64,000 nucleotides of DNA from NCBI RefSeq assembly GCF_007655135.1, contig NC_045128.1, positions 31,714,811 to 31,778,810 of the forward strand, read 5' to 3'. Made by a program: the position numbers and the translations under genes. Origin of the DNA: Punica granatum (taxonomy: Eukaryota; Streptophyta; Magnoliopsida; Myrtales; Lythraceae). The notes beneath the pieces were generated by a model that had not been told where the DNA came from, ran no database searches, and saw nothing but the letters and a program-made list of their open reading frames with translations. Below are positions 1 to 11,719 of this stretch, piece after piece; position 1 is the stretch's first letter; every line of letters starts with the position of its first letter.

Positions 1-2864
1 GGCCCATCCACATTGGAGATTTTATGGTGCAATCAATAAAGATGAATTGCACCAAACAATTGAATAAATTACTTAAAATTTAAGTAAAAAAGTATTTTTT
101 TTCAAAAGGTTAGTAATTTTATTTTGAAATATGTGTAAATTATTTCGAAGTTCATACAAATTATTCTGAGATGTGTATACTATAAAGTAAGTAGTTTAAG
201 AGTTTATTATAGAGTAAAGTAATTTACTTTGATTGTATGATGCAACTGATTGCACCATAAACTTTCCCTATCATTTGTTATTTATCTATGTCCGTTTGAA
301 TTATATTATTATTATTATTATTATTGAAAGCTTACAATATCTTGTTATATATGATCGTTGGAAAATGATTTTTTTCCCGAAATGGAGCCCTTTAAATCCA
401 GCAAATGTCTCACAATTATAGGAGATTACTCGCCCCTGGGAGATCAAATTGATTATAGAAACATGAGTTTAATTAGTGAATTTATTAGTGAACTAAGAAA
501 AACATTATCTAGACGGGCGGTGAATAGATTGACCTTAAAACATTATCTGGTTTAAGTTCTCTCTCTAGCCCTCGAGCTCGGGTTCGTCGAGCATATCTAG
601 CAAGCCGCGTGGCTGGGTACGTGTTGGGTTCAAGCCTTGGGCATGGCTTGGGAGCCCCTGGCTCATCGGAGCTCAGAGCTCCAGCGAACAAGGGGACTGT
701 TCGTCTCCTCTTTTCTTTTTTCTTTGTTTTTTTTTTTTCAGTTTTTACACATTCTTAATAAATATTACACAATATTTAATATTAAATAAATAAAATGTTA
801 ATATTTATTAGGCATTTCCTTCTTTCTATAGGAAGGGCAGTTTAGTATTTTTAGTCAAAGCCTATCCCTCAATTCTTTGAATCCAAATTTTAGAATTGTA
901 ATTCACATTCATCGTATTACATCCAACCAAACAAATAAACTTTAATGCAATCTTCATTCTATTATTTACTAATTCATATTCTCTACCTATTATATTCACC
1001 CCTAATTCCATTACGACGAAACAAATGTAGCATAAGGGACTATTTCTCGATGAAATAAATCAGACTTACGGAGCGAGTATGGTGAGTTTTAGTAGCTAGG
1101 TAATTTTTTTTCCTTCTCTAACATCTCATATATTGTATAAAAGCTTTTGTGAAGAAATTATTGAGCCAATTATATAAGTGATTTTAATTATTCACAATAT
1201 GCCCATCGTCTAGCTTGTTTGTTCTTTATCCTTTCTTTGGTTCTGTTTGTTTCTTCCCAGTATACGAAGAAACCTTGTAAACCGCTATCAAATCGGTCAA
1301 CAACTTAGAAAATAAGATGAAAAGGAGCTAGTCGTCCAAAAACTATCAAATATATATCAAAATACTACCAACAATTACATAGGATCTAGTTTTATAAAAA
1401 AACACACACACACACAAAGTTGGTCGCCATTCGCCCTTATTTAAGCACATCGGAATCTCGACTTCTCCGGGTAACCTTACTAAAACAAATTGACTATGTT
1501 TTCTTCCATAAAATTTACTCTGTTTTTATTTTTGTTGGTGGACATAACATTTAGTGCAAAAGAAAAAATTCAAGTTCTACAGTGTATAATTTTAGTTTTT
1601 CCACACCGTATAAAGTCAATATGAATCCTTAGATCCCCTTCATTTGATATGAACCATCCATTTTACATAATTTTTTCAAAATATTTCTATTTTTTATTTC
1701 TTATTTTCATCCCACAATCCTTCACTAGTATTACAAGTCAGCCATCACGAAGAAGGAGACAAAAAAAAAAGATGAAAAAACTAATGAAACAAAAACCCTC
1801 CATTGACGGTTTCGGGAGCTTCATCAAGCAGCTTTGAGTTTCTCCTTTTGTGATGTCAGTTGATAATGCCTCGCAAGCATTTAACAGGCTGCTTCCATGA
1901 GCATTATTACATCAGTTCTTTATCTCAACTTGAGCGGCTCTACTATTTGGACTCGATTCTGGAACTCTGTCTTAGCGTAATCAAGTTCTAGGACACGAGA
2001 AAATTGAAAGCTCAAGTCACACAGACGTGCCCGAATCCCGAGTCACCAACTAAAAAGTTTTGGTACCAAAACGATGCGTTAGTTTTTGGTTCTTTGAAAT
2101 TCTCATTTCATCACATTACTTAACCTGAGATGTTGAATTTACCAGGAACGAAGGTTATATGGTGTATCTAGCCTGTCTCAGGATTCAAATGGAGGATATG
2201 TTACTGCTTCATGTATGGATAACAGGTATCCTAAGCTGCATCGACCTCAGAAAATCTATTCAGGTTTCTGAATCGCATATTGTCGAAGAGAGTTGAGATA
2301 GAGAATTATGACTGAGAGCCTGAGGATCAAGGAGAGAGGAGAGTGGAAAACCGTTTTTTTGAGGTTCTTGTAAACCGATTTGCTTAATCGGTTTGGCTTG
2401 GCATTACACGTGATGCAATAATAGGAATTCGCGTCATCAATTCAGATTTGTGATGGAATTGAAGACTGACTGAAAGAATTATGGACAAAAAATCAAATTT
2501 TATATAATAAAGGGATCGGATCGTGATTTTTCAAGGGTGTTTTTGAAATTTAAAACTTATAAAATAACGGTCCTTACTAGATTGAGGGGAATCTAAAGGC
2601 CCAAATTAGTTACGTATGATGTGAAAAAAAGGAAAAAATATGCACTAAAGTAGCAGCCAAGAAAAAAAAAGTTTCACGTCTGCTTTCTTTTTTGGAAATA
2701 ATTCATGTGAACCTCCTACTAAAGAAAAATTATATAAATGTATTCTAGAGCTGATTGGATCTGCAGGAATTAATTAAATGAATAAATGTACCAACATGGC
2801 TAGATTAATCGAAACCCAATTGAATTTCCGGATATCATGATTTACACCGAAAAAAAATGAATTT

Positions 2865-3000
2865 GTTTTCCAAGTAAGGTCTAAAGATCAAGTGTTATGA
2901 GTGAAAAATCTATATTGGAAGAGTTTTATCCCCTTAGTGGACCGATCTGGTTTGAACTTGATTAATTGGACCCATTAGACTTGTGGACATTGGAGTGCAG
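2865..3000 (+). repeat. SINE-like repeat, degenerate copy
   Basis: The downstream part resembles the SINE-like copy at 29555-29700: a stretch ending in GAGTTTTATCC, then a segment reading roughly 'ttagtgga..gatctgg..', then 'ggacccatt'. The copy in the duplicated block (about 59185-59300) keeps a better B-box-like GAGTTCAAGTCTTATGAG. No clean terminus or TSD was seen. Confidence 0.35.
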
Positions 3001-3096
3001 ACAATATTAAGTGAATAAATGTAAAAGATTACATTTTCATGATAAAAATTGCTTTTTTTAAAAGAAAATATACATTATTAAAGCACAAAAGAAATA

Positions 3097-4830
3097 GGGT
3101 TAATCACCCAGAAAAACATGACATTTGCACTTTCTTTTCTAAATATAGCACATCTTTTGAAAAATAGTACAGAAATGCACAACCTTTACATTTTTTCTTA
3201 AATATAACACGATTTTTTGATAGTATCACAAAAAGACACAACCTTCGCCCCTTTTTTCTAAATATAGCACCCACAGAAAGACACGGTCTTCAGGCATGGT
3301 TGTTAGAATCGCGATTCGAATCATAGAATCTTATGATTCTACGATTCAATGAGTAGCTAGCGATTCCGATTCTATGACATGAATCGAGAAGGTAGAATCG
3401 TCGATGAATCACGATTCGAATCGTAGAATCATAGAATCGTACCGATTCTACGATTCTAGTTTCAACCCAAAGTCATATACCCTCCCTCTCTCCCTCTTTA
3501 TCTCTCTCATTGTGCGACAATATTGCTCTTTGGTTTTCTTATTTTATGAAAAGTTTGAAACTTGTATCTTGACTGTAAGTGATAAGGATTTGAAAAGTTT
3601 CTGCAACTACTTCGAATTGGGTTCCAGTCGATTCTTGATTGCCATATGGTTTGAGATGATTTAGGCTGTAATTTTTTTTCGACTTTTTTAAGTGCAAAGA
3701 AATATGATTTCAAGTAGGGATAGGCTAAGAAGAAATTAGGGAGGAAAGCAGTTTCGCCTACAAGATCCGTAATCACAGTATTATATCAATTTTCATTAGA
3801 GATTGTTATAGTGGGAGCACTCTCTTGTGAAAACTAAGCACCATTTGATTTTGATAAACAAAGTAGGAGGCAGCAAGATTTATCATTTAATGTTTACTTT
3901 AACTATTTCTGACATGGAATTTGGTGTGTGTGTATATATATATATATGTTGTTTTTTTAATTACAAGTAGAATCTTACGATTCACGATTCGATTCTACGA
4001 TTCACGATTCCAAAATCATCGACAGATTCTAGGTAGAATCGCGATTCTGACAACCTTGTGACTTCAGGTTTAGTTGCCCATTTAGCACGACATTAATTAT
4101 TTCGTCAGATTGTAACAGTAACGACAAATGTGGAGCTAACGATGATACGTGGCACAATATGATTGAATGAGTAAATTCAACAAATTTTTCCTCAATTAAA
4201 AATAATTAACAAAATTAAAAAAATTAAAAGACAAGAAAGGGGGATTCAACTTATTAAGAGGAAAGGGGAGGAAGCTAACGGTGGTGGCTATGCCGGTAGT
4301 TATCATCTCTTAATTAGGGTCATCGGCCACAACAGAACCCCAATTATGTGGATGGTAGTCGTAATCGAGGCACCCACCATTGGAATCGAAAGAGACCCGA
4401 ATTGAGGGCTTTTTCATTTCGGCAGTAGCGATGTCAATTTCACCCCCTGCAATCTACAATTTGCTCGTTTCTTTTCTTATAAAAAAATCTTCTTTTTTAT
4501 TTTTTAATTAAATAAAAATTTGTGAGACCCACTCGTCCAATCATTTTGTGCCATGATGCGCCGTTAGTTGTTACCGCTACATTTGATGAATAATTGACGC
4601 CATACGAGGGTTACAACTAAACTTAAATGTCGTGCCTCTATTTTTAAAAGATCTGCTATAGGGAAAAAAAAAGAGCAAAAGTTGTGCATTTATGTACTTC
4701 TCTCAAAAGGTCGTGCTATATTTGTGAAAAAATATAAGTTTCGCACATTTTTATACTATTTTTTAAATGTCGTGTTTTATTTAAAAAAAATATAAATATA
4801 GTACTTTTTAAATAATTTATTCAATAAAAT
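3097..4830. mobile_element. Fold-back (long inverted repeat) element, copy 1
   Basis: The left arm carries several imperfect units of the type 'gcac..tttcttttctaaatatagcac', and the right arm carries the reverse complement of the same units (about 4640-4830). Both arms are present in the duplicated block at 59395-60375, so the element predates the duplication. The centre is GC-richer (about 4260-4440). A Mutator-like fold-back is likely from the long arms. No transposase is visible, and the termini are too worn to give a TSD. Confidence 0.6.
3295..4058. mobile_element. 764-bp TIR element with TAGAATCG-type subterminal repeats
   Basis: The 5' end CATGGTTGTTAGAATCGCG and the reverse complement of the 3' end CAAGGTTGTCAGAATCGCG form a terminal inverted repeat of at least 23 bp with two mismatches. 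The flanks read gtcttcagg (3286-3294) and gacttcagg (4060-4068), a 9-bp TSD with one mismatch. The duplicated block at about 59590 is the empty site (gtattcagg). Many direct and inverted copies of 'TAGAATCG' lie next to both ends. The interior holds no transposase, so the element is non-autonomous. TSD length favours a Mutator-like class; with 8 bp counted, hAT remains possible. Confidence 0.75.
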
Positions 4831-5102
4831 ATTATTTTTCAACCCGGAATTCGTGAAGCCAAGCCGAGATAACCCAATTTAGCAAACAGCTTCATAAACC
4901 TCCCCAACAAAACAAACATCCACCAAATGTAAAAACTAAAGAACAAGAAGAAGAAGATCAGAGGAGTCGATGCTTTGACGTCAGGGAAGAAGGAGGAAGG
5001 ATCTTCCATTGTCTTTGGCCTTTCTCTGTTCTGTTTGCCCAGACCGAACAAACGAAAACATCAACCCCACGTCACCTCAAACAAAGCCTTTGTCCTTCCT
5101 CT

Positions 5103-5123
5103 CCCCCCCCCCCCCCCCCCCCC
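5103..5123 (+). repeat. Poly(C) tract, 21 C
   Basis: A run of 21 C is followed by two shorter C runs. The equivalent site in the duplicate (about 63410-63430) is only a mixed CT-rich stretch, so the run expanded in this copy or is an assembly artefact. Confidence 0.85.
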
Positions 5124-5338
5124 ACCCCCACCCCTCTTTTTTGACTTATCATCGCATGCTTTATATTCAACCCAGAACAATGTCACTCCCCATTCTCGAC
5201 TCTCCCTACACTGTGTCCTACCCAGTGGCGTAAGACCCACCACCAATCACCTACCCCGGCAAATCACAATCCCGTCCCTTGAAATTCTTGATTCCCTGCT
5301 TCTTTGAAGCCCGCTGCCGTGCTGCTGTTCGGGTTCTC

Positions 5339-5519
5339 ATGCCAATGGGACCCGTCAGGGGAGGAGGAGGGGTCCTTAAGAAGACCAAGAGGAGGAGGAA
5401 GAACAAGAACAGCAACAAGGGAGGAGACAGCGACAAGGTTGACTCGAACGTGACACTGTTGGGTGCTCAGCCCCGGCAGAGCTTCGATTGGTGGGATGAT
5501 TTCTCCAAGAGGATTACAG
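5339..5519 (+). pseudogene. ALP1/HARBI1-like protein, first exon only (truncated gene)
   Basis: The frame starts MPMGPVRG (ATG at 5339, second ATG at 5345), runs through a Lys/Arg-rich stretch and ends ..SFDWWDDFSKRITG. This matches the N-terminus of plant ALP1-like proteins, which are domesticated PIF/Harbinger transposases acting in the nucleus: an MGP-R-G start, a basic stretch, then a DWWDDFSKR motif ahead of the nuclease domain. A GT donor follows at 5520 (phase 1). No second exon with the helix-turn-helix or DDE region is found downstream; the sequence runs about 890 bp and then changes to unrelated DNA near 6410. The gene is therefore truncated. The duplicate near 63535 has lost this exon completely. 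A pre-cut fragment that was later duplicated is equally possible. Identity rests on motif memory, not a search. Confidence 0.6.
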
Positions 5520-5723
5520 GTAGACAAGAACATTCTTCTGTCTCCTCTCTGGGTTTTGACTGATCCAGTGCCCCTGAGCTTGTTCTTGATTCGTTCCCGT
5601 TGCATTTGTTTCCCATGGGTTGTTGCTAGATTTATCGAGTATTCACTTGAAAGAATGCTTCTGCTCGTGGATTAATTGCTCGAACATTCTCCTTGATTGG
5701 TGTTTTTTTTTTTGAACCACACC

Positions 5724-5759
<36 letters not shown>

Positions 5760-6410
5760 AGCTTGCTCACTAAGCTGCTCATGATGTGCATTATTGACGT
5801 TTCATCTCAGAAGTTTCAGCTTTTAAGTGGAACACTGACCCAGTAGAGGAACATACATTTTGGTTTCTAATCCTAGTTTCCCTCTGTTCTTCTTGCTTGT
5901 GTACGCTGTGGTATCGACTCACACTCTTAGCATATCTAAGTGGTTGTATTGTGGTACTTAACGATGGTTCTGTAGGATATGGAGTTCCTCGTTCGTCACA
6001 GAAGTATCATTATTGATAGAATGAGTTCTACATTTTTAACAAATGTAACTGAACGCACATCCATGGTGGAGCAAGTTAGAGCATTGTACGACAAATAACT
6101 ACCCAGATACTATATAACTTTGAGGGCATTGGAGAGTGGTGTTAGCAGCTCATGCTGTTAGATTCATACTATTTCTGCAGTATCAAGTCGGTTTAATATC
6201 GAAAGATTATTTCTTTTTCTCCACGAGTCAATACCTTATCACTTGAACAAAGAAGCAACTTCTCCGACCTTAGAGAATGAATTGCTCGAGTATTGATATC
6301 CAAAATGTGCTTGGATCAGTTAGTTAGTGGATTAGAAATTCAGTCAACTCATTTTTCTTGTTGAACAGGCCTTAAAATGTTTATCTATATTTTGTTTTCA
6401 TTGGAATAAT
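5520..6410 (+). other. Remnant intron/downstream sequence of the ALP1-like gene
   Basis: Non-coding. It is shared with the duplicate to its edge at 64000 and contains the 35-C run. Around 6190-6270 it resembles 19285-19355 (both carry 'tttctttttctccacgagtc'), linking it to the other duplicated modules. No acceptor followed by a recognisable ALP1 exon was found. Confidence 0.5.
5725..5759 (+). repeat. Poly(C) tract, 35 C
   Basis: A homopolymer of 35 C. The equivalent site in the duplicate (about 63690-63700) has a T run followed by CCCCTTCC. A G-run of this length on the minus strand could form quadruplex structure, but the length is also the kind of call sequencing gets wrong. Confidence 0.85.
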
Positions 6411-7772
6411 AAATCTTATGGCGAACGATGGTGAGAAGGAAGAAGACTACCTGGACGGAGATTCCCTTTTTCATTTTTTCTTTGTCGAAGGTGAGCTGGG
6501 ATAGTGCATTCACATGTGTTATAGAGTGACGGTGAGGGAGGGAGGAGAGAAATGTCGAAGACTAAGAACAGTGCAGCTACCCTTTTCGATCCAGTTCGGG
6601 CTAAAGTTTTCTTCTTAGACTTTCTTTCTAAGACCAAATCAATCATATAGTGGACTCTTCCACTTGACAACTATACATATGCTCTCTTACATTAATCGAT
6701 AGCATTTTCATTTGCAACAGCCTTTTACCTTTTGCTTCTTTTGTCTTCTTACCTTGCATTTGCGATAGCATTTTCTTTGTTTGTATGACCTTTTCTATTC
6801 TGAAAATGGACTTTACATTGAATATTTCCGCACTACGGGTTCTTGCCAAATGAATCTGATTGTGGACTCTTCCACTTGAGCAATAATCTTAGTTATGGAT
6901 TATATTTGTTTCCGAATTATCAAGGTGCACTTTCTAATTTTCTGACATAACGAAAGATATGCTCTTTTTTTTTTAATGACGAGTAAACGATATACTCATT
7001 TATAACCAAATGTTTTTTGAACTTATTTTCCTTTTGTAGAAAACAACATATCTTGCTCGTGCTATAGAGCATAGACACTTAAAACCTTCTAGATTATTGA
7101 TGCACTGGTTAATTGCTTATCACATCGCGAGTAAACTATGTGTTGGCAGCTACAACTGTGTTCTGTATTGTTGGGTTTTTAACATGTCTCAATCTATCGG
7201 TTTCCCATATACGCCATGACTATATAGCAACGAAAAATATCAGGCTCCTTTTTCTGTAGGAAAAAGGAAGGATTATTGGGCAAAAGATTATTAGGGAAGA
7301 AATGCCTACCTGTGACAGATGTTCAACACATTTCATCAATTTGATCTAGTAGCATATTAGTTTGTCCCAGCGTCTGTACGCCTCTTTCAAATTGTTGCCT
7401 AAAAAGGCAGGTGTCCCCACTTAAGATGGTCATTTCTGAACTATAGAGTACCATGTCAGCGGTTGTGTTAAATCTTTTCCTCCTTTTTCTTATTGAAGGG
7501 AAATTATATGCTATATATTTAGAGGTTTATAATTGTGATTTATCTTAGGAAATAATATATGCTCTCTTACGATAAGTCTGCTTTCATCCACCACTCTTGC
7601 TTAATCGATAGAATTTTCATTTGCGATAGCCTTTTACCTTGATAGAATTATTGTGATTGACTTGCATTGTTTGTATTTGATACTTTCCAATATAGCAGAC
7701 TCTTCCAATTGGATGCCTCTTATTAGTTAAACATTACATGAATTATATTTTTGCATGGCTCATTTCACTATT
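6411..7772. other. Degenerate copies of the small-gene 5' flank; no gene
   Basis: The stretch at 6420-6480 resembles the region just upstream of the Pro-rich gene at 16640-16700 ('gatggtgagaa.gaagaag'). The segments at 6670-6740 and 7558-7640 both resemble 16755-16840 ('atgctctcttac', then 'tttcatttgcgata.ccttttacc'). The block is therefore made of broken copies of that gene's upstream DNA, without the coding part. Open frames here are not supported. Confidence 0.45.
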
Positions 7773-8010
7773 CAAGGGAACTGCATTTTTAATCAGACAC
7801 TAAGGAAATTCTGAATTGAAAAAATGTGCTTGACTTTATGTACGTTTAAATATTCATATGATTTATTGGAGTGGCACAATATTATTATTTTCAAGGGAAC
7901 TGCATTATTAAACAGACACTAAAGAAATTCTGAACTAGAAAAAGTGTGCTGGACTTTATGTAAATTTATTTATTTATACTATTTATCAGATTGGCACAAT
8001 ATTATTATTT
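7773..8010. repeat. Two-copy direct repeat, about 117 bp each
   Basis: The first copy starts at 7773 (TTCAAGGGAACTGCATTTTT) and the second near 7890 (TTCAAGGGAACTGCATTATT). Both continue through 'cagacacta', 'gaaattctgaa' and 'ggcacaatattattatt'. The repeat lies directly upstream of a Helitron-like 3' end. Confidence 0.8.
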
Positions 8011-8048
8011 TTAAAGAGGTTATAGATTGGTAATTCTTTGATGATGCG

Positions 8049-8075
8049 GTGCAACGCACTTGGCCATCCGACTAG
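8049..8075 (+). mobile_element. Helitron-like 3' terminus
   Basis: A GTGC-AAC-GCAC hairpin (8049-8059) is followed 12 bp later by CTAG (8072-8075) and then T. This is the arrangement of plant Helitron 3' ends: a short GC-rich stem, then CTRR inserted before T. The 5' TC end could not be placed. This may be a stand-alone non-autonomous element. Confidence 0.5.
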
Positions 8076-10299
8076 TATATACATATATATATATATAAAG
8101 CCAAATCAATTGAACTTTATTATAGTACGTATTAAAGTGAAGTTATATATATATATATATATAAGTCACAGTTCACTAAGATGGACTGGAACTGCAAATC
8201 ATGCCTCCGTCTCTTTCCCCGTCTTCTACTAAAACTCCTCTCTACATGGCAGGAAACCTCTGATAGTTACTTATCAAAATGAGAAAAAAAAAATTACATC
8301 GACAAAGAAGATATCTGTAAATTGAAATATCTGTTCGACCAGACGGAGACCCAGACCTCTTCTATCTTCCGTCCTTTTTGCTTGATTTCTTTCCATTTTT
8401 TATGAATACTTCTCCTTTCATATAAAGGATAAAATCTAATGTGGCGATTGCCCTATCATGCATGCATGATATATTAATTAGATTAACCTCGGAAGACAAT
8501 ACATTCTTAGAAATTAATCCAAGCCCTTCAATTTTTTTTTATTTTTTTCTAGCTTTGTTTGATGAAAAATTAATTAGACGGTTTTACTCTTTTTTTTTTT
8601 TACTCGGATGGTATTCCTCTCTCAATTAGATTTTGGTTTGCAAAATTAATTTTCAATCGTGACTCGTGAGAATTAGGGACGTTGATTGCAATTTATAGTA
8701 GTACAATAATCAGGTTTTGAATTTCTTTCCCTTAATATCAAATTTGGGATAGTTAATCGAACTGAAAAATCGGATTTTTTTTTCCGGGATACTTTAAAGA
8801 GGCTTGTTATTTATCTCAATAATTTAAAGAGCTGTACATATATTCCAATATACATCACGCACTATATATCATCTTTATTGACTCAAATTTTGAAGAACAT
8901 TATTGAGTCCATCGACTATGGTAATATCTGATTCAATAGAATATCGACTGCTTGGGAGAAGGGAAAAAAATGACGTTAGTTGATTAATGAGAGTATGATC
9001 GTGAGGTCCCATTGTCAACCAAGGGTCTAGAAATCCTAAAACGTAAGACCAGACATAACAATTGTAAATTTTTATGATTTTGTGACATTAATCAAGGTTA
9101 TTGATCCTTTTCAGTTTGCATTACAGGGGCGCATCTACGGTAATTGGAGTGGGGTCAATTGACCCCATTTGAATTCCAAAAAGTTCAACAGATGTAATAA
9201 AATTTTTCTTATCTTTCACAAACCATTTGAAAAAAAACATGATGAAATATATAATTTGAACCCATACGTCTCTTACATTCACTCAATTTAAGAAAAGAAA
9301 TAATTTTTGGTAACCGAGTAAAAGAGTATGATCATACTTAACTCTACGGGATGAAAACAAAAGTAATTGTGAAAATTTATTATTAAATAATTAATTGTAA
9401 TTATGGTTAAGAAAAAATATGTGAGAGAATTTATTAGTAAATTGAATAAAAAGATAAAAAAAATAATGATTGTTTTGTTGAATTTATTTTTCGATTTACT
9501 TTCAAGTAATGATCAATTATCTAATTAACCTAATATCTTGATTTTTTTAATCTGATTTTATCGGGCTTTTGTAACATTTTCCCTTAACTTGTGTTGTAAC
9601 ATTTGTCATTGTGTGGGGCCTGTGGGACCATATTAAAAGAATTCGACAATTGACACAAGGCATTTTCCATCTTCATTTGAACCAAAATTAACCGGAAAAA
9701 AGTTGGCGGTTCAAGTCCCGGTTCATCCATAAGATGGATTGAACCGTTCAAAAGCATTCCCCTCTCTCGTTGTTTTGATATATATATATAGGGAGTTCGA
9801 GACCGACACATTGATGGACCCACCAGCGCGCCGATGGGGTGTATGTATGTAGGTATCCGATGGGTTGTATGTATGTATGTAAGCATGTATACACAATGCT
9901 AGCTATATTAGTCAGTCAGTCCATAAACTTAAGGTCTAAGAGGATGGATAATTTACAATTACATGCACATCCCAGAAGGGCATCCTTCTTTTTTTTTTTT
10001 TTACGGGTTTCATTTCTTAGTTAATTAATTATTCATTAAAAAGGAAGCTCATTCTCTCGATTTACTGAGGCAAGTCTTTATATATTTCATGCACAGTGTG
10101 GAAACATTTTCATTCTCTCATAAAATTATAATTGAACTATTCAAAAGCATTCATGCAATTCTATTTAAAGTTATTTTTAAAAGTAAATTATCAAGAATTT
10201 TTATTTTCAATAATAATAAATAATAATACTAATAAATAAATTAATATTTTAAACTATCATAATTATTATTCTTATAAAATAAAAATATATGAACATAAA
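8076..10299. other. AT-rich intergenic DNA, no gene
   Basis: Contains (TA)n runs and homopolymers, and a transposon-like end near 9126 (CAGGGGCGCATCTACGG followed by 'ggggtcaattgacccc') with no partner end in the window. No coding sequence can be supported. It may hold the body of the Helitron-like element that ends at 10328. Confidence 0.5.
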
Positions 10300-10328
10300 C
10301 CCGTGCGTTGCACTGGATTGAACACTAG
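10300..10328 (+). mobile_element. Helitron-like 3' terminus
   Basis: CCCGTGCGTTGCACTGG (10300-10316) folds into a 7-bp stem with one mismatch and a GTT loop. ATTGAACA and then CTAG (10325-10328) and T follow. The hairpin, the short spacer and the CTAG|T end fit a Helitron 3' end. The body to the left is AT-rich and encodes nothing recognisable, so the element would be non-autonomous. Confidence 0.6.
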
Positions 10329-11542
10329 TTAACTTTAAAAACTGAGTGACTTAATCTAGCGAGCTGCTATTAAATTGGAATGGAGATGAATCGATATGGA
10401 AATTTCATTTTTGTGGTCAATGAATAGATATTGATTGATCTAGTTGGATATATCAAGAGATTTCTTAAGATTATCAATGGATTAAGTTTTGAGTTTTTAA
10501 TCGATTAATATATAATAATGATGCCATCAAAAAAAAATCTTATCGAGTTATATAAATATATAGACAAGTAATGCTCCCCAAATTAAAAAATATATATGCC
10601 ATTAGAAGCTTTCAAAAAATATTTGCCACCAAGCAGAAGCTCGAGAATCCTGCTGAAGCCACTAATCTTAAATATGATAACGCTCTTATTGTATGTGTTA
10701 TCTCAAGAATATGGCAAACATATATGCAGCATACGTGCAGTGCACGAGCTAAAACACTAGTAATGGAAAGGATTCGACTGTTAGGAATTATAGAGCCCTA
10801 GCTTGTAAATCCTTCCTTTTAAAAAAAAAAAAAAATTAGAGTATCATCTTTTCATGCTCCTTGTAATATTATATATATATATATATATATAAAAATAAGT
10901 TGTTATTATATTATCAATAAAACAGTGATTTATCCCCCCAAAGACAAGCAACAGGCTCGCCTATTAAGTTACATATAAATTGCATGCCCATAATTAATAT
11001 GTTCTTTACCCTTTATTTTTTATAGGCAACAAAAAAGTTTTTATGCATATCAAAATATTAAGTCGGTCTTAGGCTTAATTAGTGCACAAATTGCCGTAGT
11101 CTCTATCTTTTGGCGTTGGTGCCGTTCTACATATATAAAAATATATAGTATGTAAACCGTCGCTTGATCAGTATTGCGTCGGTCTTAATGTATTCTCTTA
11201 AGTACCAAATATATATAATTTTTCGTTTTGTTTTGTTTTTTTGGCAGGAATAGCACCAATTGACAAGTGTATATATCTGCATATATATATATATATCATA
11301 TTATATGTTTCCGAGCAGGGAATATGTATATTCTATTATATATTTTATATTTTCAAAAAGAGAAGAACCGACTCACTCTCACTGGCCGCCCTGAAAAGGC
11401 CGTTTAATCGGAATTCGGAATCCTTTCTCACACCTCAGCGCCTCCTCCTCTCCTCCTGTTCTCTTCTTGTGACCCATCAATTAACCAACCCCTAGCGACG
11501 AGAGCCCTCCTGCAACTGCTCGTTCCTCCTCCTGCTCCAGCA

Positions 11543-11719
11543 ATGGCCGCCATCGAGCAATTGGCGTCCAGCGACTCCTCCTCCAGCTGTGGCGGCATGG
11601 GACTTTGGGATATATTAACCATCGTGTTTGCAACGATCTTTATCCTTATTATCATTGTCACGTGTTGGGTGGAACAAGCCATAAAGCACGTGAAGAGGGA
11701 GCCGATGGAGAAGAGGTGA
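11543..11719 (+). CDS. Small single-span membrane protein, 58 aa (shortened member of a local family)
   Basis: ATG at 11543 opens a 58-residue frame: an N-terminal Ser-rich stretch (residues 9-15, ASSDSSSS region), one hydrophobic span at about residues 21-42 (LWDILTIVFATIFILIIIV), then a basic end. The frame stops at TGA (11717). After the stop, the same frame stays open to 11842 and encodes a Pro/Ala/Ser-rich tail (RRTLECREARPPP..) that matches the tail of the copies at 32.2 and 38.3 kb. In those copies the TGA position is CGA (Arg). This member therefore looks shortened by a single CGA-to-TGA change from an ancestor of about 99 aa. No family is recognised. It could be a functional micropeptide or an early pseudogene. 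A TATA-like AT stretch lies near 11335-11355. Confidence 0.5.
   Translation: MAAIEQLASSDSSSSCGGMGLWDILTIVFATIFILIIIVTCWVEQAIKHVKREPMEKR

Larger units (their letters stand above)
1..6059. repeat. Segmental duplication, copy 1 (partner 54847-64000)
   Basis: This block matches 54847-64000 in the same orientation, starting at the first base of the window, with scattered substitutions and small indels. The copies differ by large insertions: this copy alone carries the TIR element at 3295-4058 and two long C runs (5103-5123, 5725-5759). The partner alone carries a hAT element and a LINE, and lacks the ALP1-like exon. Positions 1-3294 otherwise hold no gene that I can support; short open frames there are AT-rich and are not kept in the partner. 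Both copies continue past the window edges, so the full unit is longer than seen. Confidence 0.9.

Noticed and set aside
69..71. Possible tRNA, rRNA or CRISPR features anywhere in the window
   Set aside because: I looked for B-box-containing cloverleaf-like stretches, rRNA-like conserved stretches and regularly spaced repeats; only degenerate SINE-like boxes and segmental repeats were seen.
4975..5307. 110-aa plus-strand frame with a long Pro run
   Set aside because: The Pro run is the poly(C) tract translated, and the frame is not kept in the duplicate.
9126..9180. CAGGGGCGCATCTACGG followed by a palindrome ggggtcaattgacccc, possible transposon end
   Set aside because: No matching opposite terminus or TSD in the window; one end alone is not enough to call an element.
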